A stretch of DNA of 52,500 nt from Symbiodinium natans (taxonomy: Eukaryota > Sar > Dinophyceae > Suessiales > Symbiodiniaceae): positions 1 to 52,500 of the forward strand of contig CAJNDS010000672.1 of assembly GCA_905221605.1 (NCBI GenBank). Direction: 5' to 3'. Below, piece after piece: positions 1 to 11,855 of the stretch. The notes under the pieces are model-generated. The model ran no database searches. It saw only the letters and a program-made list of their open reading frames with translations, and had not been told where the DNA came from. Position 1 is the first letter of the stretch, and each line of letters opens with the position of its first letter. The position numbers were made by a program, and so were the translations under genes.

Positions 1-1235
1 GTCCGGAGTCTTGGCGGGGCATTTGGCCAGAAACATGGCCAGCTGATGCTCATGATGCTCGCCCCCCGCCTCGTCCCATCTGCGCAATCACTGGGGTGAA
101 GGGTTTTGCAAGCATCCGGAGTTTTGGGGGCATTTGGCCAGAAACATGGCCAGCTGATGCTCATGATGCTCGCCTCCCGCCTCGTCCCATCTGCGCAGTG
201 GGGCGAAGGGTTTGGCAAGCGTCCGGAGTTTAGGGGGTCGTTTGGCCAGAAACATGGCCAGCTGATGCTCATGATGCTCGCCCCCCGCCTCGTCCCATCT
301 GCGCAATCACTGGGGTGAAGGGTTTTGCAAGCAGCCGGAGCTTTGGGGGCATTTGGCCAGAAACATGGCCAGCTGATGCTCATGATGCTCGCCTCCCGCC
401 TCGTCCCATCTGCGCAGTCACTGGGGCGAAGGGTTTGGCAAGCGTCCGAAATCTTGGCGGGGCATCTGGCCAGAAACATGGCCAGCTGATGCTCATGATG
501 CTCGCCTCCCGCCTCGTCCCATCTGCGCAATCACTGGGGTGAAGGGTTTTGCAAGCATCCGGAGCTTTGGGGGCATTTGGCCAGAAACATGCCAGCTGAT
601 GCTCATGATGCTCGCCTCCCGCCTCGTCCCATCTGCGCAGTCACTGGGGCGAAGGGTTTGGCAAGCGTCCGGAGTCTTGGCGGGGCATTTGGCCAGAAAC
701 ATGGCCAGCTGATGCTCATGATGCTCGCCTCCCGCCTCGTCCCATCTGCGCAGTCACTGGGGCGAAGGGTTTGGCAAGCGTCCGGAGTTTAGGGGGGCAT
801 TTGGCCAGAAACATGGCCAGCTGATGCTCATGATGCTCGCCTCCCGCCTCGTCCCATCTGCGCAATCACTGGGGTGAAGGGTTTTGCAAGCATCCGGAGC
901 TTTGGGGGCATTTGGCCAGAGACATGGCCGGCTGATGCTCATGATGCTCGCCTTTCGCCTCGTCCCATCTGCACAATCACTGGGGCGAAGGGTTTTGCAA
1001 GCGTCCGGAGCTTTGGGGGGCATTTGGCCAGAAACATGGCCAGCTGATGCTCATGATGCTCGCCCCTCGCCTCGTCCCATCTGCACATCTACTGGGGCGA
1101 AGGGTTTGGCAAGCGTCCGGAGCTTGTCGGGGCCTTCTGACCAGCAAAAATGCCCAGCTGAGGCGCATGATGCTCACCTCCCACCTCGTCCCATCGAGCA
1201 CAATCATTGGGGCGGTGGTTGTTTGCAAGACATGA
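1..1235. repeat. Tandem array, 108-113-bp unit, about 11 copies
   Basis: The motif GGCCAGAAACATGGCC recurs with offsets near 25, 136, 244, 355, 468, 579, 691, 803, 914 and 1026, giving a unit of 108-113 bp. A diverged last copy begins near 1132 and the array decays by about 1235. It starts before the window edge. Each unit carries a pyrimidine-rich stretch ending in CTGCGCAG and a GCAAGC, which look like a splice acceptor and a GC donor. Copies differ by substitutions and 1-3-bp indels, so no frame stays open through the array. Best read as a satellite or minisatellite; transcription is unknown. Confidence 0.9.
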
Positions 1236-1843
1236 CAATGAATTCGAAAGGCCCCGGCGTGCCGGTACCTATTTCCCCTTCTCCCCGAGGGAGTCCTCAT
1301 GTTGCCGCGCAGAACCACTTGTCACCGACGAGGTCCTACCTATGAAACCCACATCCGCACGTATCTTTGCTTCCCGTCATGTTGGCATCCCAGAAAAAGC
1401 CCCCGAAAGGTACCGGTGGCCATGCGCCTTGCCGCTCGCCCTTGGCGCGGCGTCGGCCTCGGAAAGCAGGTGATTGGGGATTTGCGGCTGAATATGCATT
1501 TCCCAAGAAGGGGTACCCGTAACGGCCCTAACATAGCCCACGATACTCTAAATCATCCTTATCTTTGGAACCCAATAACAGTGGGGTCAGAAAAAACTGG
1601 GGGGGGGGGGGAAACCCCATATTGAGCAGGTCTTCTTGGGCTTTTAGCGCATGGATTGGCAGGGGGTGGTGGGGGCTGGGGAAGAGTGGGCATTGCAGTT
1701 TCAAGCCCTGGAAATCAAAGAGTGCGTGCGTTCGCCTTCCAGAAGCTTCACGCCGCGCGCAGAGGCCCAAATTCCGAGGGTTCCGGCTGAAAGTCCCAAA
1801 ACAACCCTAAACCCTGAACCCTAAACCGTTCCTCCCTTTCAAG
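1236..1843. other. No gene recognised
   Basis: Unique sequence with a G-run near 1600-1611. A CCCTAAA-type tract at 1802-1830 sits just before the first exon of the following gene. Short open frames here lack supporting splice signals. Confidence 0.5.
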
Positions 1844-4800
1844 GGGGCTGCTGCCTTTGCCGGCGGGGCGGCCACTGCTTCGAGGCCGGCGACTCTGAGG
1901 CCTGGGCTGGTTTGACGGTTTTGGGGTTTAAGAGTTTAGGGTTTGGGGTTTAGGGCTTGTACCGGGGGGATTTAGGGTGCGCGCGTCTTTGCTGCTGCTA
2001 GTGTCGCTCATTTAGGTCGCACGGCGCTCTTGCGATGTGCACTTGAGGGTGTATACTGTTCACAGTGGAGATGTTGAGTGCAGGGTTCCAAAGCTCCGAC
2101 AGTAAGCTCCTTCATGGAAGCCCGGTCCTCCTCTCAGACCGCCAGCCTTGGCTGCAGCGCGCCGGGGAGCTCAGTCAGGGGCTGGAGGTCCCCTCGCCCT
2201 AAAAGTAACAACCCCCGCCTCCGAGTGTGTTTTGTGCGGCGGCTTCAACTTCGGACCCTGAAAAAGGTCCACGATACCCACTACAACCCACTCTCTAAAC
2301 GACACACAAACTACTTGGGACTACTTACAGGGAAGTGTCGGATAGTTGTTGGATGGTCGCAGTTAGGTTTGTAGGGCTTTGAGGGGGGTTGGGGGGCAGG
2401 GGGGGGGGGGGGGGGGGGGGCGGGGCATCCTTCAGTCTGGGCACGCCAGGCTGTGAGCAGAATGATCCTTCAGCTTGGCGCCTTCATTTGCTTTTTGTCG
2501 GGGGGGGGGGGGGGGGGGGGGGGAAGGGTGAGATTCCGGGTGAGGGGTGGGAGGAGTCCCCGTAAGCTCTGCACTAAGAAGCATGGGGCAGCTTGCGCTC
2601 TTCGGATCTGAGGACGTCCAGGGCGGACCTATGAGCTGCAGCAAAAGTGCAGTGCTGAGCCGGAGGTATTTTCAGATCACTTAGGGGCCTTATAGAGCTT
2701 AGGGCTTATATAGGGCTTTAGGGTTTAGGGTTTAACATTAGGAGCAGTAAAGACAGGAAGCGTTGATTTCCAGCCCACAGTCAAGCTCCTACCTTAAGTC
2801 ATCTTGGAGGAGGTCAAGGGTTTCCATTTGAGTTTCGGTTCGGGAAGTTTGGTTTGCTGGGGGAACTAGCGGATCTTGGACAGTAGCTTTCACGAAGACT
2901 TCTCGCCCTAAGAGCAACTGCACTCGCAGCCTCAACCCAGGGTCCTTCTAGCTATTTTCCCTGGCCTGAGACCCATAACCCCTAACATAGACCCTGTGGA
3001 CCTGAAGCCTCAACCCAACACCCCGCACGCCCTAAACCCCGAAACCCTCAACGGTAAGCCCTTCAGCCGCATGCCAAGCAGCCGCCGAGGAGGGAGGTGG
3101 ACATCGAAACCAAGGCGGGGGAATCTGGCAGCTGGATACGAGATAAGCAGTATGGAATGAAGGTACAAAGGGGATAGGGTTTAGGCTTTGGGGTTTAAAA
3201 TGAGGGGGGCGGGGGTGGGGAGGGATTTGTTGTAGTTTAGAGTGGCCTGAACCCCAAAAACCAACACAGAACCCCCCCCCAACCTCCGGAAGGGCGCATA
3301 CTCTTGAACCCCCAAATACTTGTGTTCTGTCGTATGCCTAGGGGATTCAACCCGGCAGCTGTGGTGACTTGCTCTCGCATTGGGAATTGTAGCTACCGCA
3401 GTGTGCCAAGGAGCCCAGTGGTAGGGCTCGTCCTGATGAGAGTCCTTCATATTAGGGGGTTTCAAGACTTTCACAGGTTCTCAGCACGACATAAGCCGCT
3501 TTCCTAAGTTGTCGTTTTTTTGCTGTCACTTTCCAAAATTGCCCCTTAGCCCTCACGGGGTCAAACATTCTCAGCACCATGCCGGCCATGCCCACACAGC
3601 CAGCCCCGCGGGCATTTTGCCTGAACACACGCCTGCAACTTCACAAACGCCCAAATCCCGTCGACAGAAGAGGGCCATGCATTCAGACATTTACTGTTGT
3701 AGCCATGGTACTTAATAGCGCCTGGTGACTGTGCCCGATGAACGTCGTTGGCCGGGGTTTATATCGGTAGGAACGGCTCGTGCGACTATGCCCCAGGTGA
3801 TGACGCAGACGATCCAGCGGGGAGGTGCATCGTTCAGCCATGGGACAGGAGGGTGGAGGAGGCTGTATTCGGCTTACGGTTGCCATGACAAGAAGGGCAA
3901 CCTCAATAACTGCAGAAGCGTACTACCCTACTTCACCCTATGTAACCCCGGCACCCCCTCAATCCCCAAGCCTCTCTTAAACTCTCCTAACTCGCTAGGG
4001 CTGATTTTTTTGGTGGGTGGGGTCTTTGTGTTTGGTCATTTTTCTTAGCAAAACTTCCTGCGTTTCCTGCACGAATGTAAAGGAACCCTGTACTTTCTCG
4101 AGGTTTTAGCGAAGAACGGGAAGGCAGAAAGGAAGGGTGGAAGGAAGGAAGGAATGCAGGGAAGGAAGCAAACAAGCTAGGAAGATCTGTGGTCAGAGAA
4201 ACAGAAAAACACCTAGGCCCCGGCATACAACACGCCCATACTTAGATGTTACAGAAAATGTGCGGTTGTACATGACCTGAGCAGTTCTCCATATGATTCA
4301 ATGCATTTTGCAGAGCCCTCGCATGAGGCTACCCCCAAGACCCTCAACTCCAGAAGGCCCTCAGCCACGAGCCCCCAACGGACAGCTGCGTCATGCGCCA
4401 GTTGATCCGGGGCAGTTCAACCCCTTCTTCCGAGAGTTGACGCTGCGGCTGCAGTCGGGGAGCAAGGGCCGGGTGTTGCACGCATTAACATGACCGCAGC
4501 ATCATGAATCCTGGACCCTTGAAGCCATGTCTTGCAACTTGCAACCGCCCAAGCAACCTCTCAGGAACGGCATACCCCGCCTGGATGAGGCCAGTGCGAG
4601 AGGGGGGAGGGAGGGGAGTCGGGGGGGAGCTGGGTTGAATCAAGCACGCGCCGAAGTGCAGGGAACACCACAATAGATAGGGTTTAGGTGTTTAGGATTT
4701 AAGTTTAAGCCTTCTATAATGAGTGTGTACAGGTCCTATTAGGCTGGCGCTAGACTCCATGCAGTTTTCCTCGGAGATATGGGCCTTGAAAAAGGCCTCC

Positions 4801-5928
4801 CATCCGCATGAAAATCCCCAAAAGGCGGAGGAAGGTCTTTACCTCGAAGCCAGGCGCAGGAGTACCACGTCACCACGGCCGTCGATATGGTCCTGGAACA
4901 GTTCTCCAAGGATCTCGGAAGGCGTCGCTGTGTGTGCTCTTGGTTTACCGAGGCTACACCTTTTGCACGCCCAGGATCCAGGGCAGCCTCTTCCGCAAGA
5001 CGACCTTGATGCCCAAGCAGCTTACGTTCGAGGCCTTTGCTACCTCGGGGCCTAGGGGTTCGCGGTTCTCCAGCTTTTGGGCTTGGGCCGAGACTTTCTC
5101 GCAGCTTGGGACTTTGTTTTTTCTGCCTCCCCAAAGAAGCCTCGCCAGGAAGTGTTTAACCCTCTGGAGATCTGCTTGGATCGTCCGGAACCCAATTTGC
5201 TGTCGCTTTCAGGGCCAAATTTTGTGTGGCGAACCCGGACTTGAGCCGAGAATCCAAGCCCCTGTGCCAAACAAAGGAAAACCTCCGAAGTTTTATGCAC
5301 AAGACCAGCTCCGTAAACCCTAAACCCGGTTGTTTTTTGTTCCTTCTTTTCCTGCTGCTCTGAGGCGTGGAGAAGGTCTGGGGCGCCATCGCTCTGCTGA
5401 GGAAGTCCTGGCGGCCCTCCCCGGAGGTGCCTTTTGCCGCTGCTAACCTTGTTTAACCCACCTGGACCCGCTGCTGTCATATAATATGGGGAGTCGTTGT
5501 GATACTGCCACCATGTGAAAGCCCTGAAACAGAGCTCTCACAGGCCCCGAAGCTCTCGGAATGAGGTGAAGGTGATGAATCCCAGGAAGATACGTAGGCC
5601 CCTGAGGCCCCCCATCCACACAGGTAGACGAGATCTACCACGGCCTCTCCTATCGCATTGCCACGGCAGCAGCGATCCTGGCGCAGTCGGACATCCTCCA
5701 CCAGGCCGGAGTTGATATGTAAAAGGAAAAGGACCAGGTCCACAGCCACATGCAAAGCAGATTCAGAAGGGCAAGTTCGTAGGATCAAGCCTTTTAGGTT
5801 AACGGTTTCGGTCCAGGTTTCGGGGGTCAGTTTCTTCAAAGGTGCAGGGGGTTTCTGCTCTCAACCTTCCACGCGAGGCCCTGTATCAGCTGCTGCAGCT
5901 CAGCGAGAGCGACCTGAGCCATTCCTCT
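1844..5928 (+). CDS. Multi-exon gene of unknown function (partial)
   Basis: Eight exons join in compatible phase: 1844-1909, 3067-3162, 4314-4472, 4860-4933, 4975-5057, 5365-5426, 5624-5710 and 5878 to about 5928. Donors are gtttga, gtacaa, gtgttg, gtgctc, gttcgc, gtgcct and gttgat; every acceptor ends in AG. Third positions are mostly G/C (19 of 20 in the sixth exon). The translation starts Ala/Gly-rich, then basic and Pro-rich (LPPRPSTPEGPQPRAPNGQL), then becomes globular (EYHVTTAVDMVLEQFSKDLG, GVEKVWGAIALLRKSW, VDEIYHGLSYRIATAAAILA). I recognise no family. The true first and last exons are not identified. The 4934-4974 intron is only 41 nt. The seventh exon could instead end at 5718 with donor gtaaaa, but that breaks phase with the next exon. 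Confidence 0.6.
1911..1975 (+). repeat. TTTAGGG-type tract after a donor
   Basis: Degenerate TTTAGGG/TTTGGGG heptamers begin directly after the donor at 1910. They mirror the CCCTAAA-type tract that precedes the same exon at 1802-1830. Confidence 0.7.
2399..2523 (+). repeat. Two long poly-G runs in an intron
   Basis: Runs of 22 G (2399-2420) and 24 G (2500-2523) lie about 80 bp apart in the 1910-3066 intron. They are potential quadruplex formers; exact lengths are prone to sequencing error. A possible 18-nt exon at 2084-2101 (cag before, gtaagc after) lies upstream but is too short to call. Confidence 0.75.
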
Positions 5929-6448
5929 GCATGCGTTTGCGGAGGTTCACGGCTGTGCTCGCGGGTTTCAGGAAGTGGGGCGCGGTCCTCTCCCTCTTAT
6001 TTTCCTTGAGGGCATTTTGCATCTGCAGCAGCCATGCGGGAATCATACTGTGCCTTTGCATCTCATGGTTCCTTGATTTACCCGGCCTCACCCCCCCCCC
6101 CCCCCCCGTCCCCTGTGTCCCCCCCCCCTCGTCCAGCCGTAAATCCAAGGCGAGGCCCAGCATCGCACCGTCCGGTGGGGACCTCAGCCTCAGGCAAAGC
6201 TTGGTTTGAGTTTTTGGGGCCCTGAGCCCCAAAGCCCCAAAGCCCCCCAACCCGTTTGGGATCCTGCGCTCCGTTGGAAGGAGGGGACTGCAGGCATCTT
6301 TCAACGCCTCTTCTTCTTGAGGTTGTCCAGGTTCGGTTGCCTGTAAGAGAGTAGATAGCCCCCATCCTTACTGCTTTCCGGTATGGCCACTGATTTCGGG
6401 CTGCAGCCAGTGGCATATCATGCTTGCTGCATGAGGGATTGTTGCGAG

Positions 6449-6590
6449 GGGCACCGATGAACTCGATGGCGTCATCTGCAAGAACCTGCCGCCGCCGTGC
6501 GGCATGCCTGCCCGAATCCGCACCTCGCCCACCTCGAGCTCCCAAACCACAAGAATCCCCACACCCCCTACAACTCAGAAGGTTCAGGCT
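6449..6590 (+). CDS. Probable exon, strand uncertain
   Basis: After the acceptor at 6447-6448 the + frame reads GTDELDGVICKNLPPPCG with 84% G/C third positions, and a TTTAGGG tract follows at 6606. The 3' border is not clear. The minus strand also offers convincing frames over the same bases (ADDAIEFIGAPRN, or VRIRAGMPHGGG), so strand is chosen mainly from the + neighbours. Function unknown. Confidence 0.35.
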
Positions 6591-7061
6591 TCGGGTCCTT
6601 TTAGTATTTAGGGTTGTGGTCCCTGCCCTTCTGCAAAGAAAGAACACCATCAGTTCAAGGCGGCTCTTGTGGGAGGGCATCCTCATGGGCACCCTGGCCG
6701 CAGTTTTAGTTGGATTCTTGGGAATGGCCAGGGCATGAAACAGGGAGGGGTTCATGGGGTTCGGATGGGAACCTATAGGGTTCCGGAGCTTGCCAAGTTT
6801 GGGCCAAGAGCAGGCTTCTGAGTGGGGTCTGCGTGTTTTTGATGGGTGGTTGCGTCCAGGAGGAGAGTGGGTTTCAGTTAGAGGTTCACAGTTCCCTTCT
6901 CTTGGAGTCTCTGAGCCAAAACGACCAGAGCGTCGGGGGGGCCGGGGGGGCAGGGCAGGGGGGCCAGAGGGGGGGGTGGGGGGGGGCGGGGTTTAGGAAG
7001 GGGTTGCGTATTAGGGTCATGGTCACGAGACGAGGCCTTTTTCTCTGGGCACATCTGTGAG

Positions 7062-7118
7062 GCGTGGAGGTCACGGACCCCGAGACTGCGCAAGCCCTGG
7101 ATGAAGGCTCAGGGCTTT
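7062..7118 (+). CDS. Probable internal exon
   Basis: The acceptor ctgtgag is followed by a frame reading VEVTDPETAQALDEG. It enters in the same phase and with the same GCGTGGAG start as the exon at 5365. A possible donor is gtgtgt at 7119. No family recognised and the parent gene is unknown. Confidence 0.45.
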
Positions 7119-8889
7119 GTGTGTCTTTGCGTGCAGCTGTGGTTGAGCGATGTCGATCCTGTAAACAGCCGTGCCGACTGAATGTCGTTGCAAACGAGAC
7201 CGGGGATTTTGAGCGTTTTGCGGCTTGTAGTACGAGATTTGGTATTCGCGCTGTCGGTTTATTTATAGGGTCTTTAGGGATGAGGGCTATATCGTTTACA
7301 TAGGGGCTTGGGGCATTCCAGGATACTCTTTTCGTTGTATGCTTATGCAATACATACATGTTATTTACATCATACATGTATCTCTGTATATATGTTCTTC
7401 GAAGGCCGTGAGTGAGTGAGTGAGTGAGTGAATGTGAGTGAGTTATGTAGAAATGCATTCATGTGTTTTTGTATCATTTATCATCATATGTAGAACTTGG
7501 AGTTTTCAGGGTTAGGACCCTTTGGAGTTCGTACGGTGTAGGGCTTTTTTGGTTCATGGGGTTTAGCTCTAGGTTCAGGGCTTTTGGGGGTTCGGGCTTC
7601 GGGGCTCGTAGGGTTTAGACGAACGGCTTCAATATTTTGGGACTTGCATCCGGGTGATGCTCTATGGGGGTTTAAGGCTTTCCAATATGAAGGGGCCCTT
7701 ATCTTCCTTATAGGGGTTTAGAGTTCAGAGGTTTAGGTAAATGCATCCTCCCTATAACCGATCGACCGATCGCCTCAGAACCCTAAAATGCTTCAGGGCC
7801 CACAGCGGATAGGCGGGTCACTTGTGACTTCTCTCGGGTGTCACCTGTGACTTCTCTAGCCGGCGAATTTGCAACACCTCTCAGCAAAAATGCATGAAAT
7901 CACTTGTGACTTGTCTGGCTTGGGATCGGGTTTCAACCTTGAATCTTGGACTTTCTCGCACGGGTTCGCGGTTTGGGCTCAGGGTTCAGACGGTCATGGG
8001 ATTGGGGTCTAGCCTCAGGGTTCAGGGTTTCGGGTTCACAGTTTCGGGTTTACGGTTTTAGGGTTTTGGGTTTAGTGTTTAGGGTCTGGGGTTTAGGGTT
8101 TAAACTTGAGGGTTGAGGGTTAAGGGTTGAGGGTTTGGGGTTTAGGGGTTAGTTTACGGTTTAGGGTTTCTACAAGGAAGGCCTTTGGGTTGTGCAGGGT
8201 ATATAATTGGCTATAAGGGCTCCCCAGTTAAGTAGAACTACCCTACGAGAGTTAAAAGAAACCGATGCCCTTGCTCGGCCAGCATATATAGCTGTGAGGA
8301 TTGAGCGTGTTTTTGTTTAGGATTTAGTTGGTTGTCTGCAAGTTTTGCAAGCTTGTGCGGCGATTGGGATGCCTTGCATATACATCGATCGGTTTGAGCA
8401 ACAATCACGGTGGGCTCCGCCCTTTCATGTTGGCGTTTTGCCTTTCTCATTGAGGTCATGTCTGCAGCCATTCACGCTCTACAAGTTCTTACTTACTGTT
8501 GCGCCGCAACTCTGTGAAGACACAGCTCCTCGTGCATAGCATAGCGACTGCAGCTTCCAAGCACAGCGCAACTGAGTTCTTCGAGCAGCAGGTTGCAAAC
8601 GTGTCACCACAGCCGCATTGCTTCCCTCGTGCTGGCCAAACGAGGTTTTAAAACGGTTTGCACAGCGCGCGAACCGCGAAGACAGGATGGGTTTTCGCTG
8701 GGCGCTGGCTCTGGCCGCAGCTCAGTGCACGAGCTTAAGGCCACTTCCGTGAAGCTTTCACAACCAACAAAATTAAGGAGTGTGTCCCGTCGAAGTACCG
8801 TGAAGCACCTGAGTGTCGTTTTTGAGAATGCATGCGTGCAATCCGACTCAAGTCCAGAGCGCCCTGTGCTAAGAGGCTGTGCTCTCAAG
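7119..8889. other. Intronic or intergenic DNA with simple repeats
   Basis: Holds a GTGA microsatellite (about 7408-7443), TA-rich patches near 7340-7395, three copies of a CACTTGTGACTT-like motif between 7818 and 7915, and TTTAGGG-type heptamers at 7500-7760 and densely at 8020-8166. No coding exon could be supported. Confidence 0.5.
8020..8166 (+). repeat. TTTAGGG-type degenerate tract
   Basis: About 150 bp of TTTAGGG, TTTGGGG, TTCAGGG and TTGAGGG heptamers in one orientation. Interstitial rather than a chromosome end, because unique sequence continues on both sides. Confidence 0.85.
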
Positions 8890-8949
8890 AGCTGGAAGAG
8901 AGGGCCAACTTGATCTCGGACCTGCTGTCCAAGTATTCCGGACCTTATG
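8890..8949 (+). CDS. Possible exon
   Basis: Between an AAG acceptor and donor gtttat, the frame reads LEERANLISDLLSKYSGPY with 74% G/C third positions. A 20-bp direct repeat (TACTTTCAAACAACAGTCTT) follows at about 8976-9018. Family unknown. Confidence 0.4.
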
Positions 8950-9659
8950 TTTATCAAGCAGGCCTTTTCCCTGCTTACTTTCAAACAACAGTCTTTACTT
9001 TCAAACAACAGTCTTTCGTGCAGTTTTCCGACACCCTCTTGCTTCTGGCAGGCCGTGAGCTTGTCAACCTTGCCTGCCGACGCAACTCAAGTGGCGCGGC
9101 ACAGACGCTTTCAATTGAAGTGTTGATGGCGCAGCCAGGACTACCAATCGCAAAAGTCCAAATTTCCATGATTTTCAAAGCAATCCGAGGCCAGATACCA
9201 GACGCCTGGCACATGACGAGGTACGACCTCCCCCACCAGGTGTCAAGGAAACTCTGGCCAGGACCGAGGTCTCCTCCGAAGCACTGTCCCTCAGCTCAAA
9301 CCTGTCGGTGAACCTTTCACGTGTGGCGTGAAGCTAAGCTGGTGTTTTCTGGCGGAGTGCATGTACGCTGAGGTGCCTTGTGCAGCCGAAGAGGAGGACT
9401 CATGTAGTCACGTAGGATTCCCTGAAGTTTGTAGGGAGGGCCCATGCTTCCTCGGCGCTTCTGTCGCAGGAGATGGTCCTGTGCTCTACATGACAGAGCG
9501 CACCGATGGAGTCTTAGCAGAAGTGATGTGTGCTCATGTTTCTGGGCTTGCTTCCAACAAGCAGCTTCAAGGGCTTGGGCTCCAAAAAAGCGTCGAGCAT
9601 AAATTCTTCACGAACATTCAGGACAAGATCATCTCAACAGCTCCGTTTCTGCCTTGCAG

Positions 9660-9754
9660 GCCTGGGGTCCCGCGCCGCGCAGCTGCTACACGCGCTTGCC
9701 TTGACCTCGTTCCTCGAAATCGACTTCGGAGGCATTGTGCCGCCGCCTGGATAA
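9660..9754 (+). CDS. Probable exon, perhaps terminal
   Basis: The acceptor TTGCAG at 9654-9659 is followed by an open frame, LGSRAAQLLHALALTSFLEI then DFGGIVPPPG, ending in TAA at 9752-9754. Third positions are 77% G/C. The stop may end the gene, or a GA donor just before it may continue it. No family recognised. Between 8950 and 9659 I see only weak coding candidates. Confidence 0.55.
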
Positions 9755-10480
9755 GAACTCTTAGTTAGTCTTCCACAGGTTGAGAACTGTGTGTGTTGTG
9801 AGCTCGGCATCGTACACGGCCAGCTGAGCTGTGAAGAAACATCAGGGCACCACAACCACCTGAGAAGTGTGCCCCAGGCCTTAAATGAAATGCCTAGGTC
9901 TTGGAACGAGGAGCCTCATGGCGTTAATGCTGCAAAAGCACTCAGCAAACTGCTGGGCCATGATTTCTCCGAGTGCCTTGGTGAGAGATGTGAGGGCATC
10001 GTCAGAGCTGTTTGCAAGTTCCAAAACCGGCGGTCACGGCTGTCCAAGTACTCTCTGCATGTCACCTACGACCCTTAGACTTTCTTGTACTAGGACCGGC
10101 TTCAGGTTGCGAATTGGCACAGACTCGGAGTTTGACGTTTGCTTCTATAGCTACCTGCTTGAGAACAAGGGCCCTTGTTGGCGTGACACTGGGCACTGCA
10201 TGTCCAGCGGCGGCAATTGTCCCGGCTGCTTTCCAGTTGAGAGTTGGATGGGTTTGGTGATGAAAAGCCCCCAGGCTTTCCAGACTTCCTGTCTGAGACT
10301 TTGCAGCACCGCTGCATGAGATGGCCAGAGCATGCGAGCATGATGGTGCCTTATCGAAATGGAAAAATGTGTCTCCTGAAGGCTGAGGCATGAGCCTAGG
10401 CATTCCAACCTTCATGCACTTCAAGCTAGGGTCGCTATACGTCTGTCTGGCTGCTTTGAGCTCTTTTTCCTTGAACCCAG

Positions 10481-10867
10481 GTGGCCTCGTACGACTTCCT
10501 CCGGGCACTTCCCGTGGAGACACTTGCCATGAGTTGCAAAAGCTCGGTAAGGATGTTGGAGTCCAAAGCGAGTGCCGCAAAAATCAACCCCCCACCCCCC
10601 CCCCCCCCCCGCAAACTCCTAAACCGACCCCCCTAAACCCTAAACCCCAAACACCAAACCCCAAACCCTAAACCCTAAACCCCAAACCCTAAACCCTAAA
10701 CCCTAAACCCTAAACCCCTAACCCTAAACCCCAAACCCCAAACCCCAACCCCCCCCCGCCTTTTCAGGAACTGGGAGCCCGCCTTCCTGAAGCGACTCCG
10801 GCACCAGACGCCGCTTCGGCGCCAGGCGCTGCAGCACTTCGCCGGGCCGAGCCTCAAGGCGCTCTCG
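10481..10867 (+). CDS. Two exons around a telomere-repeat intron
   Basis: Exon 10481-10546 follows a strong acceptor (TTGAACCCAG) and ends at the consensus donor gtaagg; it reads VASYDFLRALPVETLAMSC. Exon 10768-10867 follows TTTTCAG and ends at gttgag; its best frame (about 94% G/C third positions) reads NWEPAFLKRLRHQTPLRRQA. The best frames are not in phase across the 221-nt intron, so either the first exon uses another donor or an extra exon is missed. A phase-compatible frame for the second exon exists but has poor codon use. Function unknown. Confidence 0.55.
10622..10750 (+). repeat. CCCTAAA array filling an intron
   Basis: Near-perfect CCCTAAA heptamers with CCCCAAA variants fill the 3' part of the 10547-10767 intron, followed by a C-run and the acceptor. 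TTTAGGG-type sequence in the opposite orientation appears after the next donor (about 10886-10935). Confidence 0.9.
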
Positions 10868-11454
10868 GTTGAGGGCTTCGGGTTCTTTAGTCTTTAGGGT
10901 TAAGGGTTTAGGGTGGGGGTTTATGGGGTTTAGGGTTGAAGGTTTTAGTGTTCTGCAGCTCCGGATCCAGCAGTGTTATAGTACCGTTACATGTACGGCC
11001 TTGGATAGAACACCCACCGCCATCCACCACCCAGAGAATCCCAGAACGTTGAGGAAAAAAGCAAAACTCCAATCATACAACAAAGTTCTACTCACCAAAA
11101 CTTGTCTTTTTATACAGTTACGGACCATCCCCTCTCGACGTTGAAATGCGCAACACACCTTTCAGACCTTTTTTCCTTGAACCCCACGCATCCGTGTTTT
11201 GGGCTGGCGGTTTTGGCCGGAGCTGTTACGGAACTTTTTGGGCCTGTTTTCTTTTTCGGGCTTGGCTGCGAGGACTGCAGGAGCCGGCAATTCCGTGGTT
11301 TTTTTGGGCATGTTTTCTTTTTTCGGGCTTGCCTCGAACATCAACCAAGACCTAACCCTTGCTGTCTTAGCTTTGCTTCATAGCCTCAAACCTGCGATTT
11401 GGACAATCCCCTCCCCACCCTTGTACCACGCTCGACGAATTGCCTTGCCCACTG

Positions 11455-11855
11455 TTCAAGGCCAAAAAACTGGCCTTGACCCACGGCTCAGGCCTAAAAA
11501 ATCGTGGCACAAGGCAAAGAACTTGCCTTGAACCACGAAGGACGGGCCTTGAACCACTTACTGTATGAAGGGCTGGCCTTGAACCACGAAAGATTGGCCT
11601 GGAGCCACGTGTTAGCCTTGCCTGGAACCACGAACAATTAGCATTGAACCACGAACGATGGGCCTTGGACCACGAACGATTGGCCTTGAACCGCGAACGA
11701 TTTGGCCCTGAACCTGGCCTTGGACCATAGTTCAAGCCCCAAGACTGGCTTTGAACCACCAAGCAGTCGTGGTTCAAGGCCCAAAACGACGATTGGCCTT
11801 GAACCACGAACGATTGGCCTTTAACCACGAACGATTGGCCTTGAACCACGAAGTC
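11455..11855. repeat. 21-bp minisatellite
   Basis: Degenerate copies of GATTGGCCTTGAACCACGAAC repeat at about 21-24-bp spacing, interrupted by unique patches near 11540 and 11730. Because 21 is a multiple of 3, a 271-codon frame stays open on the minus strand (11367-12182) and gives repeated FVVQGQS-like heptads. No splice signal or codon bias supports it as a gene. Confidence 0.8.

Noticed and set aside
1-1235. CRISPR-like array
   Set aside because: Units of 108-113 bp are repeated throughout with no unique spacers between short repeats.
6078-6755. 225-codon minus-strand ORF
   Set aside because: Much of it is poly-C/poly-G derived glycine and proline, with no consistent codon bias; only a short part overlaps a plausible exon.
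10622-10750. Chromosome end
   Set aside because: The telomere-like array is only about 130 bp, contains variants, and is followed by exons and 42 kb of unique sequence.
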